NCBI GenBank assembly: GCA_946699065.1 | Contig: CAMPDV010000308.1 | Coordinates: forward strand, 248,001 to 312,000 | Source of the DNA: Loxodes magnus | Lineage: Eukaryota > Ciliophora > Karyorelictea > Loxodida > Loxodidae | Length of the DNA: 64,000 nt | Reading direction: 5' to 3' | Shown here: one piece after another, positions 53,601 to 63,151 of the stretch | Numbering within the stretch: the stretch's first letter is position 1 | How the letters are laid out: every line of letters begins with the position of its first letter | Notes under the pieces: generated by a model | Seen by the model: the letters and a program-made list of their open reading frames with translations, nothing else | What the model was told of the DNA's origin: nothing | Databases searched by the model: none | Program-made: the position numbers and the translations under genes

Positions 53601-55096
53601 ACTCCATTTCCGTTTCAAGGTTCATTTCTCTATCATTCGCCTTCTCAAATATTCCCATTTTTATATTTTAGTTTTCCTTATCCTTATCTTAAACCATTTA
53701 ACATTTAACCATAATAAATGTCTCCGTTTTCATCTTCAAAAACTCCATTTCCGTTTTAAGGTTCATTTCACTCTCATTCGCCTTCTCAAATATTCCCATT
53801 TTTATATTTTAGTTTTCCTTATCCTTATCTTAAACCATTTAACATTCAACCTTCATAAATGTCTCCGTTTTTATATTCAAAAACTCCATTTCCGTTTCAA
53901 GGTTCATTTCTCTATCATTAGCCTTCTCAAATATTCCCATTTTTATATTTTAGTTTTCCTTATCCTTCTCTTTAAAAATTTACAAAATAACCATAATAAA
54001 TGTCTCCGTTTTCATATTCAAAAACTCCATTTCCGTTTCAAGGTTCATTTCTTTATCATTCGCCTTCTCAAATATTCCCATTTTTATATTTTAGTTTTCC
54101 TTATCCTTATCTTTAAGCATTTTACATCTAACCTTTATAAATGTCTCCGTTTTTATATTCAAAAACTCCATTTCCGTTTCAAGGTTCATTTCTCTATCAT
54201 TCGCCTTCTCAAATATTCCCATTTTTATATTTTAGTTTTCCTTATCCTTCTCTTTAAAAATTTACAAAATAACCATAATAAATGTCTCCGTTTTCATATT
54301 CAAAAACTCCATTTCCGTTTCAAGGTTCATTTCTTTATCATTCGCCTTCTCAAATATTCCCATTTTTATATTTTAGTTTTCCTTATCCTTATCTTTAAGC
54401 ATTTTACATCTAACCTTTATAAATGTCTCCGTTTTTATATTCAAAAACTCCATTTCCGTTTCAAGGTTCATTTCTCTATCATTCGCCTTCTCAAATATTC
54501 CCATTTTTATATTTTAGTTTTCCTTATCCTTATCTTAAACCATTTAACATTTAACCATAATAAATGTCTCCGTTTTCATCTTCAAAAACTCCATTTCCGT
54601 TTTAAGGTTCATTTCACTCTCATTCGCCTTCTCAAATATTCCCATTTTTATATTTTAGTTTTCCTTATCCTTATCTTAAACCATTTAACATTCAACCTTC
54701 ATAAATGTCTCCGTTTTTATATTCAAAAACTCCATTTCCGTTTCAAGGTTCATTTCTCTATCATTAGCCTTCTCAAATATTCCCATTTTTATATTTTAGT
54801 TTTCCTTATCCTTATCTTTAAGCATTTTACATCTAACCTTTATAAATGTCTCCGTTTTTATATTCAAAAACTCCATTTCCGTTTCAAGGTTCATTTCTCT
54901 ATCATTAGCCTTCTCAAATATTCCCATTTTTATATTTTAGTTTTCCTTATCCTTATCTTAAACCATTTAACATTCAACCTTCATAAATGTCTCCGTTTTC
55001 ATATTTAAAAACTCCATTTCCGTATCAAGGTTCTTTTCTTTATTACTCGTCTTATTAAATATGCTTTAATTTTTTTTTAAAAGTTTTTCTTTTCAT
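47639..55096 (-). CDS. Giant MORN-repeat / F-box / leucine-rich-repeat protein
   Basis: ATG at 55096 (MKRKTFKKKLKHIQQDEQQR), then from about residue 28 a MORN array: 40 copies of a 141-bp unit, each two motifs of the type YENGDIYEGYFENGQ and KYKNGNIWEGEW. After the array (49.36 kb) comes a likely 25-nt intron, a linker, an F-box-like helix pair (IKILENF then NQQDISSLRKTSKVF), and from ~48.83 to 47.7 kb AMN1-type leucine-rich repeats (NLKKIVLRGL, LQQLNLSGN, LNQLSLQNLPLLSDDTL). TGA at 47641-47639 ends it. Roughly three TGA codons per unit encode Trp, so well over 100 in the gene. A one-base frame change lies in an A/T run near 49152-49160. MORN arrays bind membranes or tubulin-rich structures; F-box plus LRR suggests an SCF ubiquitin-ligase substrate receptor. 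The combined role is inference. Confidence 0.8.
49332..49356 (-). other. Candidate 25-nt intron in the MORN/F-box/LRR gene
   Basis: On the minus strand it begins GTATTTAATTTT and ends CTATTTTTAG. Removing it shifts the frame into one that reads FMNRVLKAKNFLFKVLNKHK and leads into the F-box. GT-AG pairs of 13 or 19 nt nearby would give the same frame change, so the exact intron is not fixed. Confidence 0.4.
49440..55030 (-). repeat. Tandem array, 141-bp unit x about 40 (coding, MORN)
   Basis: The period is exactly 141 nt (47 codons) throughout, so the reading frame is preserved. Units differ mainly in three variable positions per unit. From ~52.7 kb to 55.0 kb neighbouring units recur in the same order (types ending TCTAACCTTTATAAATG, TTCAACCTTCATAAATG, TTTAACCATAATAAATG), which shows recent multi-unit duplication. 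The low-coordinate end of the array is more diverged. Confidence 0.9.
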
Positions 55097-55342
55097 TTCT
55101 TTTTTATTAAATTTTTAATTTTTTTTTCAAGTTTTTATAAATTCTATTGTAATTAATTTCAAAAATCTAAAATTTCTAATTTATTTTTTTCATTTTTATT
55201 ATGTATTTTTTATTTTTGAATTATATTAAAGTAAGGTAAATTTTTATGAAAATTATTTTTTTATTTATGAAAATAAGAAATAAAACATTGAATATAATTA
55301 GATTAAATAGTAAAAGACTATATAAGTACAATTTTAAAGCAG

Positions 55343-55654
55343 ATGAAAAAAGGATATCAAGAAGTATCAATTCATTGAAAGATAGAAATTTGAAAAGATT
55401 ATAGGGCTAATAAAGGATAATTCATTTGAATTAATAAAAACTTATTAAAAAGAAAAAGATATAGAAATAATAATGAAATGGAAATATAAGATAAAATTCA
55501 AAAGGCTTATAGTGAGTGAATCGTAAAAAGAAGAATAATACATAGTGATATACTGAAGTAGAAGGAAGAAGAAGAATAACAAGAGATTGACGAAATAATA
55601 GAGGAATATTTATTACCACAAGGGATCTTGGAGGAAGAATTTGTATTCAATTGA
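55343..55654 (+). pseudogene. Retroelement ORF 3' fragment ending at stem-loop
   Basis: 103 codons, ATG to TGA at 55652, with an acidic C-terminus (EEEEQQEIDEIIEEYLLPQG). The stop lies just before the shared stem-loop (about 55661-55696: GCGCACC and GGTGCTACGC) and TTTAATC tail. By position it is the 3' end of an element of the same class. The four internal TGA codons and short length suggest decay. Confidence 0.35.
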
Positions 55655-55777
55655 CTTTTTATAGGTCTGCGCACCATTGTGGTGCTACGCGCACTTTAAT
55701 CAAAGTTTCTTTTTTCATTTCAATATAATTTTCAATCTCATTTATTTATGTACTTATTTAATTTTAGATGATTTAAT

Positions 55778-56690
55778 TCACTGTAAAGAAACAATAGGAT
55801 TTCTTTACTGAACTTCTAATGATAGTAATATAAATAATTTAATAACTTAAAGCTTTTCAAATTCTGTAGGTCCACCTGGTAAAGAAGATAAACCAAGATT
55901 TACTGCTAATATTATCTAAAATTTTTCAAGATTTATCTAGTCTCCTATATGTTTTTACGTTTCTTCTTTTTTTCTTCGAACATGTCTAGTACTTGTTAAT
56001 TTGAATTTTAAGGATTAATTTCTAGTATATCTTCCTTTAGATAGTTCATATTTATTACCACTTATTGAGGTATTTTTTTATCTTCATTTGTTTGATATAA
56101 TTTGTGAACTTTTTTTATCTTTTTAGATTATGTTCTATCTTACTGTCAATTTAATTTAATTTAATTTTTTTTCTTTTTTAGTTTTTTTACAATTTATTTT
56201 AATATTCAAGTAGGTTCATTTAAACCGTCTTATAATTTTTTCCTATTGTTTTATGAAAAGTGAAAGACTTATTTAGATACCCCATTTTTCTTTTTTCTAG
56301 CAGATTTTTGATAAAGTCTTTTACCTAAGCATCTTTTAGGATTCTTTGTTCTTCTTATGACGATTGAATTAAATTTTCAAACTCGTAATTTGCCCAGACT
56401 ATTTTGGCTAAAGTTTATTTATTTATCACAATATTTGCTTGGAATTTTTGGTTCTATTTTTTAATATTTATACTAATATATATCTTTCTTTTTAGTATTG
56501 CCCACATACCTCAATTACGAGAGATCTATCTTCTACACCATTTTTTGTATAGTCTACATATATCATTTTCTAACGAGTGTCGTACCTTTAAAGTCTATGC
56601 AATCCCATTAAATTTGGCTCTTTGTCTAAACAGGTAACAAATTTCCTATTTTCTGTGTTTATTGTATCTTAGATAGTTGAGTGGATCCAT
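55778..56690 (-). CDS. Unrecognised basic protein with coiled-coil character
   Basis: ATG at 56690 opens MDPLNYLRYNKHRKQEICYL, continuing protein-like with few TGA codons (ANYEFENLIQSSQEEQRILK, KMGYLNKSFTFHKTIGKNYK). After a one-base change it reads LKEDILEINPQNSNQQVLDM, and after another VNLGLSSLPGGPTEFEKL to TGA at 55780-55778. The segments are convincing as protein but match no family I know. It could be a host gene with base-call errors or a decayed one. Its start lies 74 bp from the divergent ORF1-like start at 56764, so the two may share a promoter region. Confidence 0.45.
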
Positions 56691-56763
56691 AATAAATGAT
56701 TCCAGTAATTAAATTCTAAAAATATTCATAAATATATCTTTTAAAAATTATATTATATGTAAA

Positions 56764-58990
56764 ATGGCACCTAAAAACAACAATCTCCAAACTAGATAAA
56801 TAAAATACGATAAGAAACATAAATTGATCCTTAACATCTACAAAACAAAAATCAAAACAATGAATTAAATAAGATATCATAAATAGACTCTCTGAAGGCA
56901 AATATATTCAATAATCCAGCAAACTGAATAAAGATTACGAAGAATAATCTCTGAAAAGAACTAGGAAATGTAAATTAAAATGAACTATTATCCCATGGAT
57001 GCAGAGACAGATAGAGAAGAAATGAATTAAGCATTGAGAATTACTCTCTTCATAAACTAATATGGGACAAACAAAATAAAATTGAAGTCATTTTAATTAA
57101 TTATGTTATGTATAAAATTTTATGAAGATAAAAAATGAAAATTTGCTTTTGATTAAACAAAAGGCTTAGGAAAATAAATTAAATATAAAGAAACAAAAAA
57201 AAGTTATCTATTCTTTTAAAATAGGAGAAAGGTTCTATAAAAAGTAAAGATATTTAACAAAAAATACTAAAGAACAGATTAGCGTAGGAAATTAATCTTA
57301 TTTTAAGCTAAATTAAGTGAGTGTTTTAGCAATTAAAAAAGAAAGCTAAAAATAAAAAAAATTTGGTAAAATCTAGAAGAAACTATTTTGAGTTTAGAAA
57401 GAGAACTTAAATTTAGAGGTGCAATCAGAATTCTTAATAAACAGAAATTAGTAAAAAGAGACTTAATTTCAGCATATGAATCTAGCAGAATATTCACAAA
57501 TGCAATATAAGTAAGAAAAAATAAAATCCCTATCAAAGTAGCTAAAAATAGCAATTTAATGAATCTATGAAAAAAACGGAATAAAAAATGCAGCTGGATA
57601 TTTAAATACTAAAAATTATTTTAAATAAATATTATCGCTACTACGAAACCTTGAGCGGATGATTTAATCCTAATTTCAGATAAAATAAACATGAATTCAT
57701 TTATTTAAGCATCTTGCAAAGTTTTTAGTTGAGTAAAATTATCTATCAATGTAGAAAAGTGCGAATCATCTGCTTTTTAAAGAAAAACAAAAGTCGAAAT
57801 TATTCTTTAAAAATTACTTTGAATAACATATAGGGTCGAATAATATAACATACTTGGGATAAAAATTTATTGAATATGAATACTATAAATCTCACTTTAA
57901 TTAAATCTATAAAAAGTAAAGAAATTGTGTAAATGATGCTATTTTGTAACTATCTAAATATTAAAATGTAACACCTTAAATTATAAACAGATTTTTCGAT
58001 CATTTATTCTTCCAAAAGTAGAATAGTGTTCAGAAGTAATTCCTTGAACTATCATTCGAGGAATTTAAAAATTAAAAATAATATTCATGCAAGTTAAAGA
58101 AAAGTAGCAAACTAGACCTTACAAAGTTCGAAGCAGTTTTTTAATTAATCTTGTTTCATAGATCTAAGTTGATTATCATTTGAATACTACATTGTAATTA
58201 AATACATAAAATTCTATATCAAAATAAAAATCAGAAACTTAATTACAACCTGATTCGGATATTGCTTTTCTTTTTAATAGATCTAAGAGCAATAACTTAG
58301 ACTATTTAAAAATTCTTTAGAAGTTATCCAAATGCTTTTAAATAAATTTAGAAAATACTTATAAAAGCAAAGAATTTGTTAAAGAATCTAAAATTTTTAT
58401 TTAAAAGAAATTCTACCAAGATGCAGGGATTCGGATGAGTGATATGCCTACAATAATTATTTATTTTGGAGAAATTTAAAACGATACAGAAAATTTTTTA
58501 TTATACACATACAACACTTAACAAGAACTAAACAAGAGAAATAATTTCAATATTAAAACTAAGAATTTTCTGTTACAAATTTTAATATTATTTGAAGAAA
58601 AGACATCATAAAATAAAGCATTCAGAAATTTGCAATTGTGGAGAATTGGATGTTTTCGAACATGTTGAGCAATGCGAATCTTTAAAAGATTTGATTGAGG
58701 AATTTAAAGATTTAAAAAACTATGATTTACTCAAACTTGCGACTTATAATTAAAATTACCTTAATAAAAATTTCCCAATCTGAAAATAGTAAGAACAGAT
58801 AGATTTTAGAATAAAATTTTCCAATAAACTACTTCGAAGAATAAATCTAATTATTCAACAAAATGAAGAATTTTTATAAGAAATATTGAATTAAGAAAGC
58901 TTTGGAAGTTATAATGATGATGAAAAGGAAGATAAAACAGATATGGAGCAAGATAATTTATCAGGAATTATACTAAACTTACTTATTACC
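56764..58990 (+). mobile_element. Non-LTR (LINE) retrotransposon fragment with RT
   Basis: Starts with an ORF1-like stub (MAPKNNNLQTRQIKYDK, then the family motif YYPMDAETDREE near 57.0 kb) without a knuckle. Further on is the reverse transcriptase palm: WADDLILISDK near 57.65 kb (the YADD-type catalytic motif with a TGA-coded Trp in place of Tyr), LSINVEKCES (motif D) and YNILGIKI (motif E). Then come the PDSDIAFLFN block near 58.25 kb and a C-terminal Cys/His block CNCGELDVFEHVEQC near 58.64 kb. RT motifs A and B and the endonuclease are not recognisable, and frames change several times. It is therefore a rearranged, inactive LINE. Copies of its C-terminal part are at 24.3-25.1 and 28.45-29.1 kb. 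Confidence 0.7.
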
Positions 58991-59218
58991 TATATGAAAT
59001 TATAGTAAAAGCTATTAAAAATAATTATTATTTAAAAATACTAAATTATTTTAACGGATTTTTTAAAAATACGTGAAGAAAAATTAAAATATTTGCAGAA
59101 ATATAAGATAATTATTTAAAAATACTTTTTTAAACTTATTTAGAAATGTGAAGTTAAAAAATTAAGAATAATAAAATAGCAAATAGCAAATATTAAAATT
59201 AAAATTAAAATTAAAAAA

Positions 59219-60090
59219 ATGAAGCCCGTCTTTTTTACCAAATAAAATTAGAAAGGTAAAAATTAATAAGAATCTGAAGAGAAAAAGTAGAAACAATCAA
59301 AACCTAGGAAGAGAATGTCCACACCTCCAAAGTAATAAGAAACTCCAGTTGACTAAGATCTTTCAGAAATTAATCTTAGTGAGGATCTAAATAGCATTGA
59401 ATAACTTACAGAATTAGTAAAAATTTTGCTTAATGAGGTTAAAAAGCTTAAGGAGTAAAATCAAATATTGATAGAGAATCTTGAAAACGTAGAAGATAGA
59501 TTAATTAAATAAGAAAGAGAAATGGATGCTTATTGAAATATTAAAACTGACTGCTCTTAGTAAATATAGTAAATGAAATTAGACTCATAATCATAATTAA
59601 TTAAATAAACAGAACGTGTATAATAGCCAGAAACAATTGCGATATTGGGGCAAAATCAAATTTAAGAATAATTTTAAAACAATTAGCAAGATTGTCAAAT
59701 GGAAATTGAAAAAAGACCAAAAATTTATCAGAATACAATGAAGAGTAGAAAGTGCTATTACTGTAAGAAAAAGGACACTAATACAAATAGTGTAAGAAAT
59801 TTCTATGTATTCAAGAATGGATTTAATTAAAGAGTTAAGAGACTGACAGGAAGAATTTATATTACTGAGAGAGGATCTATTTATCAAATTAAAGAGACAA
59901 GCGCCAAAAGAATAGTAGCAAGGTAGATGGATGAAAGATGGAGAGAGAAGAGAAATACAAGATTTAAGACAAGAAAAAATAGAAATGAAACAATAAACTT
60001 TTCATTTTATTCACCAGACTATTCTGGTTGGAAAGAGGGAAATTGATGAAAGTCCAAGGAGACCTCTAAACAATTTTATCTACTATTATT
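59219..60090 (+). CDS. ORF1-like protein: coiled coil, MEIE motif, CCHC knuckle
   Basis: ATG at 59219 begins MKPVFFTKQNQKGKNQQ, a basic stretch, then a coiled coil (VKILLNEVKKLKEQNQILIE), a Gln-rich linker, CQMEIEKRPK, and KCYYCKKK, the first half of a CCHC knuckle. The His and last Cys follow in the neighbouring frame, so one base appears lost or gained near 59771. The C-terminal end is uncertain. Layout equals the genes at 9991-10782 and 11388-12041. It lies between the RT fragment and module copy 3 and may belong to the same insertion as the latter. Confidence 0.5.
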
Positions 60091-60654
60091 ATTAAAATAA
60101 AAATAAATTAAAAAATAAATAATTAAAAAAATATTAATTTTTGCTAAAAAAATTGTATATAACTTTTTTATTGAAAAATATGAAAAAAATCAAAATGAAA
60201 GTTCTCATCATCAAATTATAATATTAAACAAAAATTTTGGAATCTAAAAAGATAATCTCGTTGTATTTTAAAATTATATAAAATTAAAAAAATATTACAA
60301 GCAAATGCTTCTAACAAAGACATATTAAAATAATTTTAGGAAATTTATTTGGATAAAGATAAAATATATTAATTACAAAAATTCATTATCCAAAGTAAAA
60401 AAAAAGAAAAATATAAAGTATAAATTAACATGAAGCAAATAAGGATTTAATAAGCTCTGCCTTGATATCATTTATAATAACATCTCAACTAAAGAAGTGA
60501 TAAAATTAAAATTTCTTGTAAATTTATGATATAATAAAATTTAAAATTATTTTACTATTAATAATTCAATTAGTATTTCATTATTTTATTAAAGACAATT
60601 TTTTTATTTACTATCGATATTAATGTTTTTTTTTTTTTCATTATTATATATTAT
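60091..60654. other. AT-rich stretch before module copy 3
   Basis: A/T runs only; no gene recognised. Probably untranslated or decayed part of the element ending at 61178. Confidence 0.4.
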
Positions 60655-61178
60655 TTTTTAAAACCGCCATAGTTGTTCGAAGGTGAACAACAAGGTCATC
60701 TTCATCAGAGGTTGGGGAAGTTAAGTACCCATAATCGACTTTATGTCTTCCTCTGCTTTGGTTTGACCTCGAGACATAAGATTCTTAGACCTTCGACACT
60801 GGCTTGGCTTGGCTTCATTTATTTTTAATTCTGGAACAAAAAGAAATAATATTGCGAACTTCATCAGAGGTGGGGAATTTAAGTACCCATAATTGACACA
60901 TGTTGCCCTCTGATTTGGTGATGCAATGAGACACAATCCTGCCATGTCCTTGGACCTCCAGCAAGTATTAAAGATTACGATTATTCTAAAATTATATCAG
61001 TATTGAACATTTTTATCAGTACTGAATAATTATACCAGTATTGAACAAGGTTTATCAGTATCTGATAATTTTATCAGTAACAAACATTCTTGTCAGTATG
61101 AAACATTTTTTTTAAAGAGCTGCGCACCAACGAGAGTGCTACGCGCTCTATAATCAAATTTATTTATTATTTATTTAT
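60655..61178 (+). repeat. 0.5 kb retroelement 3' module, copy 3
   Basis: Same leader, two subrepeats, ATCAGTAYTGAA-type repeats, stem-loop (about 61117-61151) and ATTT-rich tail as copies 1 and 2. It differs by a short insertion near 60800 (TTGGCTTGGCTT). It has no inverted partner nearby, which supports a one-sided 3' end rather than a transposon terminal inverted repeat. Confidence 0.75.
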
Positions 61179-61341
61179 TTATAAAAAATTTGAAATTAAG
61201 TTAAATTTAATTAAATTTTCTTTAAAAACTAAAAATTATAAGCATAATTATATTAGTTTCTTTTATTTAAAATATTAAATTTAATTAATTAAAAGAAATA
61301 TTTTTATCTTATAAATAATTTTATTCAGAAAAAAAATAATT

Positions 61342-62343
61342 ATGGATATTTTTATTTGTGATAAAATGGAAAAAATGGAAAAAAACCTAGGAATATAAGC
61401 TTTAAATTCTAACCTTAAAGATCAATATTAAGTCTCAGTTAACTAACAAGAACCAAGAATTCAAAAAAGATAAATCTACTCCTGTTAAGGATTGGAAAAT
61501 ACTGAATTTTCTAGCAAACTGAAAAAGCTCGAGAAACCCCATGAGCAAGACATTATTTAGCTTTATTCATTATTTGTGATAATGAATACCGAAATATAGA
61601 TCCTGAAGTAAAAACTTGGATTTTCGGCTTCTTTTGTAAGATAGAAAAAAAGAAGATCAAGGCTTGGTATGTAAATTTTAATTTTAAACTGAAGTCTTAA
61701 CTTCCTAATTTTAATTATTAGAAAAAAACATGTAACAAATGAATAGAAAATGAAGAAAAAATACGATTATCAGTAAAAAAAACTAACCTCATACAGATAA
61801 GATGGAAATTGAAAAATGTAAACAGAATAAAAATTTTAATTTAAGTCTTTAATAAAATATTGCTATTGTTTTCAAAAGGCTGGAGTTTTTGGAGGTAATG
61901 TTCGAAATGAAGAAGAGTACTTTAGCAGCACCGTAAAGAATTTGGAATATTGAGGAGGCTATATTGAATCTACTTTGGAGATACTTACAGAAAGAAACTG
62001 GTATTAGATGATTCAAGTGTGACATTAATCATCAGGATATTAGTAATTAATAGTAACAGAAAAATAGCTTTAAAAGGACAACAATGACCTTAGAATTTGT
62101 TTAGAAAGGCTAGAAAAAAATTACAAGAAGATGGAAGAACGATTCTATGATCTTGATGAAGAGAAAGAAGAATTATTTCAGTTCGAAATTGATTCAGATG
62201 AAGACATTTATAGTTAAGTATTTAATATAAAAACTTTTATTGTCTTTAATTTGAGAAAACATTTTGTCTAATTAAATATAACCCTAACCCTTATATTTAA
62301 AATTAATTAATCCATTAATTCATTAATTCATTAATTTACGTGA
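61342..62343 (+). CDS. Unrecognised protein, possibly diverged ORF1 family
   Basis: ATG at 61342 (MDIFICDKMEKMEKNLGIQA), basic N-terminal third, then after a one-base change near 61566 CDNEYRNIDPEVKTWIFGFF. A likely 55-nt intron (61667-61721) follows, after which the original frame resumes. Later parts read CYCFQKAGVFGGNVRNEEEY and end with a coiled coil (CLERLEKNYKKMEERFYDLD) and an acidic tail (FEIDSDEDIYS). In-frame TGA at 62341. A DKMEIEKC reading in a neighbouring frame and the Cys pair hint at the ORF1 family, but the match is weak. A homeodomain-like impression at the intron boundary was rejected. Confidence 0.45.
61667..61721 (+). other. Candidate 55-nt intron
   Basis: Begins GTATGT, has CTTAAC and CTAAT as possible branch sites, and ends TTATTAG. 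Removal restores a protein-like frame on both sides. The joined codon would be TG|A, a TGA made by splicing that must be read as Trp. Confidence 0.5.
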
Positions 62344-63041
62344 TTTCACCTTTATTTGGTTAATCACAAAAAAAATTTAAAGATAAATAAAAGAGACTTC
62401 ATATTTGCTTGAATCTTGTTTATCATACGTTCTAAGAATTTTTAATCTATTTTTTCTGAGAGTTTCTGATAGATCGATTCCCATTAATTTCTTATTAAAT
62501 TTATTAATTGCATGCTATATGTTTGAAGCTTCTTTGTTTAGCTGGAGTATTTTTTTTCTGTATAGTTTACCGTCTTGATTGCAATAGATCCTGAAAATAT
62601 TTTCCTATTAGTTTTCTATTATTTTCTTTTATTTTTATTAGTATTGGAAGCAGCTTCTAACTTTGTGCCCTGGTTGCTTGCCGTATCAACATCTCATTAT
62701 TTTCCAATAGGGAATATAATTTGTTGTAGGCCGTTGCTCTACATCCATCGGATCAATCATCTCCATTTTTTGCAGTAATATGATTTTTGTTAACTCTGCG
62801 AATTGATTAAATTTTGTTTCTAATTATTCTATCCTGATAATTCCTAGCTATTTATTTTCAATTTTTTTTCTTATGAGTTAATCATCAGTTGTTCAATTTT
62901 TCTTTCGAGTTCTTTTACAGTTCTTAAAAATTTAAAATTTTCTAATTGCATGATTTGAAGTTCTTAAAGTATTTTTTATTAATCGTAGCTTGACTAAGAT
63001 GATTCCTTTTGAGAAGAGATTTTTTGCAAGTAATTTTCCAT
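62320..63041 (-). CDS. ORF1-like protein with PMDVE motif and CCHC knuckle
   Basis: ATG at 63041 (MENYLQKISSQKESSQSSYD), a leucine-rich coil (RTVKELERKIEQLMINSQEK), then after one frame change IDPMDVEQRPTTNYIP and RCWYGKQPGHKVRSC, a CCHC knuckle whose second Cys is Gly. The C-terminal ~90 residues are basic. TGA at 62322-62320. Its 3' end overlaps the end of the plus-strand gene at 62341-62343 within an ATTAATTCATTAATTCATTA repeat. The fourth clear family member in the window with the order coil, PMD-E, knuckle. Confidence 0.5.
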
Positions 63042-63151
63042 TTTATATAATAAATTTAATCCGAAAATTACTTTGCAGTTAATTTTTAACTTTATTATTT
63101 AATATGTCTTTTGAAATATTCTTAGCAAAAAGAAATTATTTTATTTATTAA

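Noticed and set aside
49440-55030. Tandem array considered as satellite DNA or CRISPR
   Set aside because: The period is 141 bp without unique spacers, and the minus strand reads as MORN motifs in one frame throughout, so it is coding.
61600-61680. Homeodomain-like reading (KIKAWYVNFNFK) near 61.66 kb
   Set aside because: The helix-3-like residues fall inside a well-formed 55-nt intron and vanish after splicing.
62279-62291. ACCCTAACCC as interstitial telomere or chromosome end
   Set aside because: Only about two repeat units, inside a putative coding end, with sequence continuing on both sides.
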